Positions 33,929-41,880 of a DNA stretch of 64,000 nt are shown here, in pieces (within the stretch, counting starts at the first letter, position 1; every line of letters starts with the position of its first letter). The stretch comes from Alphaproteobacteria bacterium (GTDB lineage: Bacteria > Pseudomonadota > Alphaproteobacteria > Rhizobiales > Xanthobacteraceae): assembly GCA_037200445.1 (NCBI GenBank), contig JBBCGH010000001.1:682001-746000 (forward strand), given 5' to 3'. The notes below the pieces were generated by a model. It searched no databases. It saw only the letters and a program-made list of their open reading frames with translations, and was not told the DNA's origin. The translations under genes and the position numbers were made by a program.

Positions 33929-35644
33929 GTGAAGATCGCGACATTCAACATCAACAACATCAACAAGCGCCTGCCGAACCTGCTGGCCTGGCTGCGTTCG
34001 GCACGGCCGGACGTCGCGTGCCTTCAGGAACTCAAGAGCACCGACGCGGATTTTCCCATCGATGCCCTGCGCCGTGCCGGCTATGAGGCAGTGTGGCGCG
34101 GGCAGAAATCATGGAATGGCGTCGCGATCCTGGCGCGCGGGATGGAGCCGGTGCAAACGCGGACCGAGCTGCCCGGCGATCCGAAAGATGATCAGAGCCG
34201 CTACATCGAGGCCGCGGTGAACGGCATCCTGATCGGATGCCTCTACGCGCCCAATGGGAATCCGCAGCCTGGTCCGAAGTTCGCCTACAAGCTCGCGTGG
34301 CTGGAGCGGCTGATCAAGCATGCCGCCGCCTTGAGGGCGGCCGGCGTGCCGGTCATCCTGATCGGCGACTACAATGTCGTGCCGACCGAGCGCGACATCT
34401 ATCCGACCAAGTCCTATGATCGGGACGCGCTGGTCCAGCCGCGAAGCCGCGCCGCCTTTGCGCGCTTGGTCAAGCAGGGCTGGACCGATGCGATCCGCGT
34501 GCTGCATCCGGACGAGCGCATCTACACGTTCTGGGATTACATGCGGAACCGCTGGCCGCGCGATGCGGGCCTGCGGCTCGACCACATCCTCCTCAGTCCC
34601 GATCTTGCGGCGCGGCTGAAGGCTTGCGGCGTCGACCGCGACGTGCGCGGCGAACCCAATGCCAGCGATCATGCGCCGGTGTGGGCAGAGCTGGGCGCGG
34701 CCAAACGAGTTCGCAAAACGGCCGCACCCAAACAGGTCAAGGCGCCAGCGCGAACCAGACGCGGCCATTCGAGAGCTGAGTGGCGTCCGCTTCTGGTGAT
34801 CGACGGCGACTCATTCGCGCACCGCGCCTATCATGCGCTTCCCAAGACGATCATGCGGCGCGGCGACAGGCCGGCCGGCGCAATCCTTGGCTTCGCCAAC
34901 ATGCTGCTGCGGCTCTATCAGGCCGAGCGGCCGCGCGCGGTTCTGGTCGCATGGGACACCCTTGGCGCTTCCACCTATCGGCATCGTCAGTATCCCGCCT
35001 ATCAGAGCGGTCGCCATTTCGACGACGCGATCGTCGAGCAATTGGATGTGCTGCCGGAGCTGGTGCAGGCCTGCGGCTTCAAGGCCGCGAAGCGGGCAGG
35101 GTATGAGGCCGACGATTTCCTGGCGGCTGCCGTCGCGGCGGAAGAAAGGCGCAAAGGCACAGTGCTGGTCGCCAGCGGCGATCGCGACTCGTTCCAGCTT
35201 GCGTCTCCCGCGACCACGATCCTTTATCCGGTGCGCGCCGGCGAGATGGCACGCATCGGTCCGGCCGAGGTTCGCGCACGCTATGGCGTCGAGCCACGGC
35301 AGGTCCCGGACTTCGTCGCGCTGCGCGGCGATCCTTCCGACAAGCTCCCGGGCGTACCCGGCGTGGGTCCGCAGGGCGCGGCCGCGCTTGTGCGCAAATA
35401 CGGCACGCTGGAAGAGGTGTTGGCGGCCGGCAAATTTCCGGCGCTTGCCGAGCAACTGCTGTTGTTTCGCTCGATCGCGACGATGAACCCGAAGGCACCG
35501 TTGCCGAAACTTCCCGATCAGAAGCCCACATGGAGCAAGGCGGCGCGGCTCGCCCGCGAGTGGCAGCTGAACCAACTCTCCGAACGAATCGAAGCGCTCG
35601 CGCGGAAGCAGCGGTACAGCAAATCGGCAGGTCCGCTATTCTAA
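33929..35644 (+). CDS. Fusion of exonuclease III (XthA) and 5'-3' exonuclease (FEN-like) domains
   Basis: The 571-residue protein (GTG start) joins two nucleases. Residues 1 to about 255 are an XthA-type endonuclease/exonuclease/phosphatase domain: KIATFNINNINKRLPNL, the catalytic glutamate in CLQELKST, GDYNVVPTERDIY, LRLDHILLS and the final NASDHAPVW histidine. A basic linker (AAKRVRKTAAPKQVKAPART) follows. Residues about 290-571 resemble the 5'-nuclease domain of DNA polymerase I: LLVIDGDSFAHRAYHALP, GYEADDFLAAAV, VLVASGDRDSFQLAS and the helix-hairpin region LPGVPGVGPQGAAALVRKYG. Together this suggests a single base-excision-repair tool that cuts at AP sites and trims flaps. It follows the ThDP enzyme by 3 bp. 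Confidence 0.88.
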   Translation: MKIATFNINNINKRLPNLLAWLRSARPDVACLQELKSTDADFPIDALRRAGYEAVWRGQKSWNGVAILARGMEPVQTRTELPGDPKDDQSRYIEAAVNGILIGCLYAPNGNPQPGPKFAYKLAWLERLIKHAAALRAAGVPVILIGDYNVVPTERDIYPTKSYDRDALVQPRSRAAFARLVKQGWTDAIRVLHPDERIYTFWDYMRNRWPRDAGLRLDHILLSPDLAARLKACGVDRDVRGEPNASDHAPVWAELGAAKRVRKTAAPKQVKAPARTRRGHSRAEWRPLLVIDGDSFAHRAYHALPKTIMRRGDRPAGAILGFANMLLRLYQAERPRAVLVAWDTLGASTYRHRQYPAYQSGRHFDDAIVEQLDVLPELVQACGFKAAKRAGYEADDFLAAAVAAEERRKGTVLVASGDRDSFQLASPATTILYPVRAGEMARIGPAEVRARYGVEPRQVPDFVALRGDPSDKLPGVPGVGPQGAAALVRKYGTLEEVLAAGKFPALAEQLLLFRSIATMNPKAPLPKLPDQKPTWSKAARLAREWQLNQLSERIEALARKQRYSKSAGPLF

Positions 35645-35713
35645 ATGCACGCGGACGCGCCGGGGTAAATGGCGTATAAAAGACGACACTAATCCCCAAA
35701 GAGGCAATTCCCC

Positions 35714-36100
35714 ATGGCTAAAAAGAAGCGTCGCGGGCGTCCCCCCGGATCGAAGAACAAGGCGAGCCTGACAAAATCGGTCGCCAATATGGATGTCGGG
35801 CAGCTGCGGAATTACATTTCCGGGCTGCAGGACACGCTCGCCGCGAAGGTCCAGCAGCAGCGCGAATATTTCGAGAGCCAGCTCGCCGGCCTTCGGGTCT
35901 ATGCGGACAACAAGGCGGGCGCGGCGGTTCGGGCGCTGACGCGCGTGCCGAATACGCGCAAGCGCGCGCCGGCCAAGCCGAAGTATCAGAGCAAGAAGCA
36001 GAGGGGCCTGAAGTGGTCGGGCCGCGGCCTGATGCCGGTCTGGATGCGCGAGGAAATGAAGGGCACCAAGCTCACCAAGGACGATTTCCTCATCAGGTAG
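35714..36100 (+). CDS. H-NS-like nucleoid protein with N-terminal AT-hook
   Basis: The 128-residue basic protein begins MAKKKRRGRPPGSKNK, an AT-hook (RGRP core). The middle (MDVGQLRNYISGLQDTLAAK onward) is a predicted coiled coil for dimerisation. The C-terminus LKWSGRGLMPVWMREEMK, ending KDDFLIR, is the DNA-binding motif of alphaproteobacterial H-NS family proteins (TWSGRGRxPxWL...DFLI). Such proteins silence AT-rich foreign DNA. It lies next to the lower-GC orphan gene at 36438, an attractive silencing target. GAGGCAATTCCCC precedes the ATG. Confidence 0.82.
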   Translation: MAKKKRRGRPPGSKNKASLTKSVANMDVGQLRNYISGLQDTLAAKVQQQREYFESQLAGLRVYADNKAGAAVRALTRVPNTRKRAPAKPKYQSKKQRGLKWSGRGLMPVWMREEMKGTKLTKDDFLIR

Positions 36101-36185
36101 CACCGGGCTCCAAAAGGCCTCGGCTCGATCGAAAGCAATTCGGATGTTGGAGAACAGGGGGCGCCGCGCGCTCGCTGTTCGCTTT

Positions 36186-36310
36186 TCAGGTGGCCCGGAC
36201 CAGCGTCGGCACCGCGCCCTTGCCGCGGATTTCCGATTCCTGGAACTCGGCGGCGGCCATCGCGCGGCGCGCGGTTCCTTCGCGCTGTCCAGTGTCAGTG
36301 CCGTCAGAAA
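36186..36310 (-). pseudogene. Degenerate 3' fragment, duplicate of the gene at 37803-38108
   Basis: Reading minus-strand, this fragment gives MAAAEFQESEIRGKGAVPTL and ends VRAT-stop, matching the intact gene's AIAAADFEEAEVRGKGTVPS and VQAA-stop. A second frame upstream gives ALTLDSAKEPRAA against ELTLETAKELRAA of the intact copy, so at least one frameshift has occurred and the 5' half is missing. It has no coding start. The intact copy and this remnant are in the same orientation and bracket the orphan gene at 36438. Confidence 0.78.
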
Positions 36311-36437
36311 GGGAACTCCGCATCGTGTCCCTCGTAGACCGGAACCCGGCAGCCTTCTTGCAAACAATTCCTCGTTGCACATGCGCGAATCGTCGAATTA
36401 CGGTAAGGAAATTGCTACTGAACCAAGGAAAAGTTCC

Positions 36438-37691
36438 ATGGACGTTGCAGTATACGTCGGCGAGAAACTGGCCGGAGGATTCGTCGGAGGCGCCGGAAGC
36501 ATGGCGTTTGGAGAGATTCTCTCCCTGGCGGGTGCAGACATATCGGGCAAGGCCGAGATCAATGCCAAGCTCGACGAGATAATTGACCAAATAAATCAAT
36601 TACAGCAGTCGGTTAACAAGCTAACTGATTTTTTGGGGAAGCAATTGAGCCAGCTGGAATATGATTTAGCCCTTCAACCCGTACTGAAAATGATTGACAC
36701 GAACACCACGTTAGCGCGGCTTTTCAATGATACTCTGTCGATGAAGGCGCCCGCCGATATTGCGAGGGTGGTCGACGAAGCTGTGGAACTAATCGATAGG
36801 GAATATCTCGGAGCGGTAGAAACCTGGAACAACGCGCTCGTCGGCGTCGCCAATAAGACGTCCCTGATCAAGAGCTGGGGCGTGTCAGTTTACAAAAACC
36901 ATTCGTCGGTTTTTACTGGCTCGATTTTTGGCTTAAACGAGGCTCAGGCGATCCAAAGCCAGTGGGATTATTTCGACGCCCAGCAAGCTTTGTCCGTCAT
37001 GTACTTGATAGAATATCAAAATAAAAAGGGCCTCAAGCCCACAGCCATGCGTATTTTCAACGACTGGCAAAACAATCGCAAGGTTCAGCTTTCGCTCCTT
37101 TACGCCAATATAACCCCCTCATACAACGTCTACAGCTTGTCGTCGGACAGTTCGAGCAAATACACGATGAAGGCCGAGCAAGTCTCGGTCGCCAGTTTCC
37201 CGGTAAATTCGATTGTTGTCGGCGACCTCTTATGGTCGAGAAATTTGATCGGTCCGAGCCTTCAAGGCACGTTCATGAAACTTTCGGGCGATCCTTATCC
37301 CGAAGGCTTTGACAATATCAACTATAAATGGACGAACGGCGGCGACATCCCGCCGTACCCGATGTATGTGCCGGACCTCCCGACCATCAAGGATGTTTTC
37401 TGGAGGATCGGCGCCAAAATCGGTGGGGACGGAGATCACTTCGAAGGTGCAATCGCAGCGGCTGGTTTTAAGAGAACCTCGCCTAGCCAGCCGTTCAGGA
37501 TATGGTTTTTCGAAAAACATCAAGTCTCGGATGGGGGTCCTAGCGGCCCATACCTCTGCGGGTACTTCATCGACAACGACAATTGGTGCCGCAATGCCCA
37601 GGACTGGTCGGGCGCAACGGCGGAGATCATGCTCTATCATCATCTGACGCCTGCCGAGAGGCAGAAGATATTTGGCGGGATTGATCGGTAA
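36438..37691 (+). CDS. Orphan 417-residue protein, lower-GC, possible membrane-active toxin-like protein
   Basis: I do not recognise this protein. The start is taken at ATG 36438 (GGAAAAGTTCC upstream); the longer frame to 36144 runs through a pseudogene remnant. The N-terminus has a glycine-zipper-like hydrophobic stretch (LAGGFVGGAGSMAFGEILSL) followed by a likely coiled coil (INAKLDEIIDQINQLQQSVN), a layout seen in alpha-helical pore-forming proteins. The C-terminal third is aromatic and glycine-rich (GDGDHFEGAIAAAGFKR, WFFEKHQVSDGGPSGPYLCG), suggesting a beta-rich binding domain. There is no signal peptide. Base composition is visibly richer in A/T than all neighbours, and it stands alone between two copies of a small host gene, so recent acquisition is likely. 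Confidence 0.72.
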   Translation: MDVAVYVGEKLAGGFVGGAGSMAFGEILSLAGADISGKAEINAKLDEIIDQINQLQQSVNKLTDFLGKQLSQLEYDLALQPVLKMIDTNTTLARLFNDTLSMKAPADIARVVDEAVELIDREYLGAVETWNNALVGVANKTSLIKSWGVSVYKNHSSVFTGSIFGLNEAQAIQSQWDYFDAQQALSVMYLIEYQNKKGLKPTAMRIFNDWQNNRKVQLSLLYANITPSYNVYSLSSDSSSKYTMKAEQVSVASFPVNSIVVGDLLWSRNLIGPSLQGTFMKLSGDPYPEGFDNINYKWTNGGDIPPYPMYVPDLPTIKDVFWRIGAKIGGDGDHFEGAIAAAGFKRTSPSQPFRIWFFEKHQVSDGGPSGPYLCGYFIDNDNWCRNAQDWSGATAEIMLYHHLTPAERQKIFGGIDR

Positions 37692-37705
37692 TTCCGAAAG
37701 CAAGC

Positions 37706-37786
37706 AGCCCGGATGAGCGAAGCGATATCCGGAGCAACTGATGGCCTGCTCCGGTCCCGCATGCCGCTTCGCGCATGCGGGCTACC
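37706..37786. repeat. REP-like inverted repeat
   Basis: The gap after the orphan gene contains AGCCCGGATGAGCGAAGCGA with an inverted TATCCGG end, then a hairpin with arms CCCGCATG and CATGCGGG around 37756-37782. This AGCCCGGATGxAGCGAAGCG family is common between genes in rhizobial relatives. It lies exactly at the right border of the low-GC segment and may have served as a recombination point. Confidence 0.7.
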
Positions 37787-37802
37787 CGTCTCGCCTTAGG
37801 CC

Positions 37803-38108
37803 TCATGCGGCCTGAACGAGGCTCGGCACCGTGCCCTTGCCGCGCACTTCCGCTTCCTCGAAGTCGGCTGCCGCGATCGCGCGGTCGAGCGCGGCGCGCA
37901 GCTCCTTGGCAGTCTCCAGCGTCAGCTCGATCCCGGCGCGGGCGCCGGGTTCGAGAGTCGTATTGATGAAGTCGAGCGTAATGACGTCGCCGAGGTTCGC
38001 ATGGCGCGCGTGGTCATAGGCGACGACCGCGGTCGACAGCTCGAACCACTCGTCGCCGCGCTTCGCCATGCCTTCGGCGCGCGCGATCTCGATGATCGAA
38101 GTGCACAT
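37803..38108 (-). CDS. Small conserved protein of unknown function (101 residues)
   Basis: The frame starts at ATG 38106-38108 with AAGGAGACT upstream and encodes MCTSIIEIARAEGMAKRGDE, then FELSTAVVAYDHARHANLGD and DFINTTLEPGARAGIELTLE. It has no signal peptide or membrane helix. The opening MCTxIIE with the invariant-looking early cysteine and the late FEEAEVRGKG segment recur in the pseudogene at 36186, so the family is duplicated here. I think it belongs to a DUF group found in actinobacteria and rhizobia, but cannot name it firmly. It lies 94 bp downstream of the dienelactone hydrolase gene on the same strand, possibly one operon, with a palindromic repeat between. Confidence 0.78.
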   Translation of the reverse strand: MCTSIIEIARAEGMAKRGDEWFELSTAVVAYDHARHANLGDVITLDFINTTLEPGARAGIELTLETAKELRAALDRAIAAADFEEAEVRGKGTVPSLVQAA

Positions 38109-38125
38109 GAGAGTCTCCTTATTGG

Positions 38126-38197
38126 CGCATGGCCTTATCGGAAAACCGGTTCCCACCCCGGATCACGTCCGGGGCAGGCTTTTTCCGGGCCATGCGC
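38126..38197. repeat. Palindromic intergenic repeat, copy 3 (variant)
   Basis: Outer arms CGCATGGCC and GGCCATGCG enclose GGAAAACCGGTTCCCACCCC and CCGGATCACGTCCGG. It is a diverged relative of the elements at 9782 and 16262 and separates the hydrolase from the small protein gene. Confidence 0.75.
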
Positions 38198-38202
38198 GCC
38201 TC

Positions 38203-38952
38203 CTACTTCGCGAGATGCTTGCCGAAGAAGGCGAACACCTTGCCCCACGCGTCCATCGCCTGCTCGGGCCGGTAGAGCGGCCGGTGCCAATAGTTGAAGC
38301 CGTGCCCGGCGCCATCGTAGCGGTGGAACTCGTAGGTCTTGCCGTGCTTCTTCAACGCGGCCTCGTGCTCGTTCACCTGCTCGGGGCTGGGCGCGCGGTC
38401 ATCGTTGCCGAAGATGCCGAGCAGCGGACAGGAGAGGTCCTTCGTCATGTCGATCGGCGCGACCGGCGTCTTGGCGTTGAGCTCCTCCTTGCCCATCACA
38501 ACGCGGCCGCCCCACATGTCGACGCAGGCGTCGACGTCCTTCTTCTGGCACGCATAGATGAAGGCGTGGCGTCCGCCCGAGCACGAGCCATAAACGCCGA
38601 CCTTGCCGTTGTGGCCGCCCTGCGCGCGCATCCATTGAACGGCGGCCGCCGTGTCGCCGACCATCTGGGCGTCAGGAATGCCGCCGTCGGCACGCACTTT
38701 GGCGGCGACGTCATCCGGATTGCCTTCGCCCGCCCGCTCGTAAAGGTTCGCGCAGATCGCCATGTAGCCGTGGTGCGCGAAGCGCCGCGTCGACTCGATG
38801 TAGAGTTCGCTCCAGCCCGGTAGATGATGGATCAGCACCACGCCGGGAAACGGGCCCTTGCCCTCGGGCTTTGCCGTATAGGCCGTGATCGGCGTGCCTC
38901 CGTCGCCCTTGAGGGTCACGTTCTCACAGGTCATGCCTCGGTAGAATAACAT
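38203..38952 (-). CDS. Dienelactone hydrolase-family alpha/beta hydrolase
   Basis: This 249-residue protein has the dienelactone hydrolase triad pattern: nucleophile C124 in VYGSCSGGRH (family GxCxG), aspartate in IFGNDDRAPS (184-185) and H217 in YDGAGHGF. The start has AAGGAGGACC directly upstream of ATG 38950-38952. Early residues FPGVVLIHHLPGWSELYIES contain the oxyanion region. Family members open lactone rings in aromatic degradation or hydrolyse other small esters; the aromatic oxygenase genes are 35 kb away, so a link is only possible. No signal peptide, so cytoplasmic. Confidence 0.88.
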   Translation of the reverse strand: MLFYRGMTCENVTLKGDGGTPITAYTAKPEGKGPFPGVVLIHHLPGWSELYIESTRRFAHHGYMAICANLYERAGEGNPDDVAAKVRADGGIPDAQMVGDTAAAVQWMRAQGGHNGKVGVYGSCSGGRHAFIYACQKKDVDACVDMWGGRVVMGKEELNAKTPVAPIDMTKDLSCPLLGIFGNDDRAPSPEQVNEHEAALKKHGKTYEFHRYDGAGHGFNYWHRPLYRPEQAMDAWGKVFAFFGKHLAK

Positions 38953-39101
38953 TGGTCCTCCTTGGGGATCAGCCTTGATGGTCGGTCGCGCAGGCCTTGT
39001 CGTTGCGCGATCCTAGCGACCGCCCCGGCGGGCTTCCAGCGCGACCTTCGGGAAGCTCATCTGCATGCCCGGAAACGCCGTAACCACGCGGGTTTTCCGT
39101 T

Positions 39102-39123
39102 AAGCCTGTTGGTCAACAGGCTT
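39102..39123. promoter_or_regulatory. Perfect 22-bp palindrome upstream of the flippase gene
   Basis: Ten-base arms AAGCCTGTTG and CAACAGGCTT are separated by GT, about 80 bp before the flippase start. It lies in a 250-bp gap divergent between the hydrolase and flippase genes where no gene is seen. No T-run follows, so an operator for a dimeric regulator is more likely than a terminator. Confidence 0.45.
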
Positions 39124-39202
39124 TGCTTGGGTACGCGCCGCGAGGCTATGTCTTCGGCAGGGGTGCGAAGGCTGATCAGGTTGGCCGCAATCGTTAGCAA
39201 TC

Positions 39203-40705
39203 ATGAGCGCTGAGACCACAGGCGCCGTCTCCGACCCCACTGCGGCGCGAAGCCGGTTCTCCGCCTGGCTGCGAACGCAGTATCAGGGCTATCTCGGCAT
39301 CCTGCTGGTGGGTTCCGGTGCGCGCGTGTTCGGGCTCGCGTCGCAGCTTGTCGTCCTGATCATTCTCGGGCGGATGCTCGGCAAGGCCGCGTTCGGCGAC
39401 CTGATGGCGGCGTTCGGATTCTACCGCCTCGCCGCCGTCGCGATCGGGACCGGCGCGTCGCTCGTCGTCCTGTTCCATGTGTCGCGCCGCCCGCGCGACA
39501 AGGATTTCGAGGTTCGCCTGCACCGGTTCTCGGCAATGTTGGCTGCCGTGGCCTCGGCCGCGATTGCGGTGGTGGGAGCGCTCAGCGCGCCGTTGATCGC
39601 GAGCGCGCTCGGAAAGCCGGGCCTCGAAGTCTGGTTCCAGCACCTCGCGCCGCTGGCGGTGTTCAACAGCCTGCTCATCATTACCACCGGCGCGCTGGAA
39701 GGCCGCTCGCGCATCACCCACTCCATCGTCATTGGAGAGGTCGCGCCCAATGCGGTGCGCATCGTCCTGTTGCCGCTGGTGGCGCTCCTCGGCCTGCCGG
39801 ACGTCTACATCGCCTATGTTTTGACGCTGTCGCTGCTGCTGCCGTGGCTGTTCTCGCTGCCGCGCCTGCTGGATCGCTCGGTCCGCGGGCTCAGTGCGTG
39901 GCAGCGATGGGACTACAACTACGCGGGCAAATTCGTGGTGGCGAATCTGTTCGCGTACCAGCTGGCTTCCGTCGACATTTTGGTGATGAGCGTGCTGTTC
40001 AGCTCGGAGACGGTCGGCGATTACGCGATTGCGGCAAGGATCGCCGCCCTGTTCTCGTTCTTCCAGCTCGCCATACTGAAGCAATTTGCGCCGCGCGCCG
40101 GCGAGATCATCGCCAAGGGCGATATGGCGGCGCTGCGCTCCGAGGTGGAGGCGTGCCGGCGCATGACCATCGGCTGCGGCGCGTTGACGATCGGCGGTAT
40201 CCTGATCGTCGCGCCCTACCTGCTTCCCTTGTTCGGTAACTTTGCCGGCGCGCTCGGCTTTCTGACGTTGCTGGCGATTCCGTGTTTCGTGCAATCGTTC
40301 TACGCAACCTCGGACCGCCTCCTGATCATCGGAGGTCATCCCAATGTTGCGTTGACGCTGACGGCTTCTTCGTTCGCGGCGCTGACGATCGCGCCCTTCG
40401 TGACTGCACCGTGGCTCGGGCCGATCGCCGTTCCGGCGGCGATGATTGCCTCCGCAATCCTCTTCAATCCGATCGTCGCGGTGCGGGTGCGGCAGCTCTT
40501 CGGCATTCACACCATCACGCTTCCTGATCTCGCCCTGATGGCGTGCGGTGCCGTGATGCTCGGCATCAGCGCGGTCAGCGGCTCACGGCTGTGGGCAGTC
40601 GGGGCCTGCGCGGTGCTTTGCCTGATTGGCGTCACCATGCTCGGGACCGCGATATGGCGATCGGGCCTGCCGTTGCGAGCCAGGGGCGACGCCCGGTCAG
40701 CCTAA
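39203..40705 (+). CDS. Polysaccharide flippase (Wzx/MATE-like membrane protein)
   Basis: This 500-residue protein has about twelve to fourteen predicted membrane helices, starting after a short cytoplasmic lead with GILLVGSGARVFGLASQLVV and ending in LMACGAVMLGISAVSGSRLW and ACAVLCLIGVTMLGTAIW. The layout fits the oligosaccharide flippase (MVF/PST) family that moves lipid-linked repeat units across the inner membrane. It converges with a minus-strand glycosyltransferase operon (6 bp between stops), so the locus has all transcription meeting at 40706-40710. It supplies the export step for the polysaccharide made by those genes. Confidence 0.86.
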   Translation: MSAETTGAVSDPTAARSRFSAWLRTQYQGYLGILLVGSGARVFGLASQLVVLIILGRMLGKAAFGDLMAAFGFYRLAAVAIGTGASLVVLFHVSRRPRDKDFEVRLHRFSAMLAAVASAAIAVVGALSAPLIASALGKPGLEVWFQHLAPLAVFNSLLIITTGALEGRSRITHSIVIGEVAPNAVRIVLLPLVALLGLPDVYIAYVLTLSLLLPWLFSLPRLLDRSVRGLSAWQRWDYNYAGKFVVANLFAYQLASVDILVMSVLFSSETVGDYAIAARIAALFSFFQLAILKQFAPRAGEIIAKGDMAALRSEVEACRRMTIGCGALTIGGILIVAPYLLPLFGNFAGALGFLTLLAIPCFVQSFYATSDRLLIIGGHPNVALTLTASSFAALTIAPFVTAPWLGPIAVPAAMIASAILFNPIVAVRVRQLFGIHTITLPDLALMACGAVMLGISAVSGSRLWAVGACAVLCLIGVTMLGTAIWRSGLPLRARGDARSA

Positions 40706-40710
40706 AGCTA

Positions 40711-41880
40711 TCAACGCCCCGCCGCCGATTTTCGAAGCGCCGCCCGATAGACGTCGAGCGTGCTTTCCGCGATGCGATGCCAATTGTGCGCGCGCAGGAT
40801 GCGCGCCTGCTCTGCCTCATTCGGTGTTCGCTCGCCTTCGCAGGCCGCGCCGAGCTGGCCCGCAAGCGCCTGCGTATCGCCCGGCGCAAAATATCGCGCA
40901 CCGCTCGCACCGATTTCGCGATGGGGGAGGATGTCGCTCAGCACCACGGGGCAGCCGTAACTGAGTGCTTCGAGCACGGCGATCGGCTGGCCTTCATGGC
41001 TCGAGGGCAGCACGAACGCGCCGGCGCCGGCGTAGAGCGCGGCAAGCGCCTCGCCGGTTTGCACGCCAAGCATGACGACGCCGGGCGTTTCCCGCGCGGC
41101 CGCCTCGACGGTGCGTGCGTATCCGCTCCGGTAGTCGGCGCCGCCCACCAGCACAAGCTTCCAGCCGGGTCGCGCAAGCTGCGCAAACGCCGCGATGGCA
41201 TCGAGCTGGCGCTTCTGCTCGTCGATGCGCGCCACGGTCAGGAAAAACCGGCCGCGTGTGAGGTCAAATGATTGCAGGACATCGTCTGGCTGGACGTCCA
41301 GCGGCGGATCGATGCCGTTCGGGATCGCGCGGACGCTCACCCGGTAGGTCTTCGCCATGCGCTCGGCGAGTGACGGGGACACGGCGATCCGGCCCTGCGA
41401 CAGCAGCATGCCGGCCCGCTCGCCGAACCGCAGGATCAGCCTCGCGAATCCGTTCCATTTCTCGTTTTCGTAGTTTGCCATGTGGTGCGTGACGACCACA
41501 TTCAATCCGAGCATGCGGCCAAGCGGCGTGAAGAAGGCCGGGCCGATGCCATGGATGTGCAGGATGTCGGGCCGGCTCCACGCCGCGCGCAGCACGCCGA
41601 GAAACGTGTGCACGAAAGGCTCGATGCCCTTGGCGCGTGGCGACCACACTCGCGTGAGTCGAATCCCCTGCCACTGCGGCTCGGTGCTTTTTGCGACGTA
41701 GGGGCTGCGCACGATCGCCTCGACGCTGCAGCCGAGACGGACGAGCTCGCGCGCAAGATTCTCGACATGCCGCTCGACGCCGCCCTGCACATTCGGAAAG
41801 CCGCGCAGGCCGAGCATGGTGACGCGCACGGTCGGCTGCGCATCGCTCGTCATCTGCCGGGCAGGCGAGATCATGTTCAT
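40711..41880 (-). CDS. Glycosyltransferase family 4
   Basis: The 389-residue GT-B enzyme opens with RVTMLGLRGFPNVQGGVERH, the glycine-rich acceptor-side loop of WcaI/RfaB-type GT4 proteins. The C-terminal donor domain has LVLVGGADYRSGYARTVEAA and the EX7E region FVLPSSHEGQPIAVLEALSY. It adds a sugar from a nucleotide or lipid donor during repeat-unit assembly at the cytoplasmic membrane. Its start overlaps the stop of the second GT4 by 4 bp. It is the last gene of the minus-strand polysaccharide operon. Confidence 0.88.
   Translation of the reverse strand: MNMISPARQMTSDAQPTVRVTMLGLRGFPNVQGGVERHVENLARELVRLGCSVEAIVRSPYVAKSTEPQWQGIRLTRVWSPRAKGIEPFVHTFLGVLRAAWSRPDILHIHGIGPAFFTPLGRMLGLNVVVTHHMANYENEKWNGFARLILRFGERAGMLLSQGRIAVSPSLAERMAKTYRVSVRAIPNGIDPPLDVQPDDVLQSFDLTRGRFFLTVARIDEQKRQLDAIAAFAQLARPGWKLVLVGGADYRSGYARTVEAAARETPGVVMLGVQTGEALAALYAGAGAFVLPSSHEGQPIAVLEALSYGCPVVLSDILPHREIGASGARYFAPGDTQALAGQLGAACEGERTPNEAEQARILRAHNWHRIAESTLDVYRAALRKSAAGR

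Noticed and set aside
36144-36437. 98-residue N-terminal extension of the orphan protein
   Set aside because: This stretch overlaps a pseudogene remnant on the other strand and lacks a ribosome site; the ATG at 36438 begins the hydrophobic zipper.
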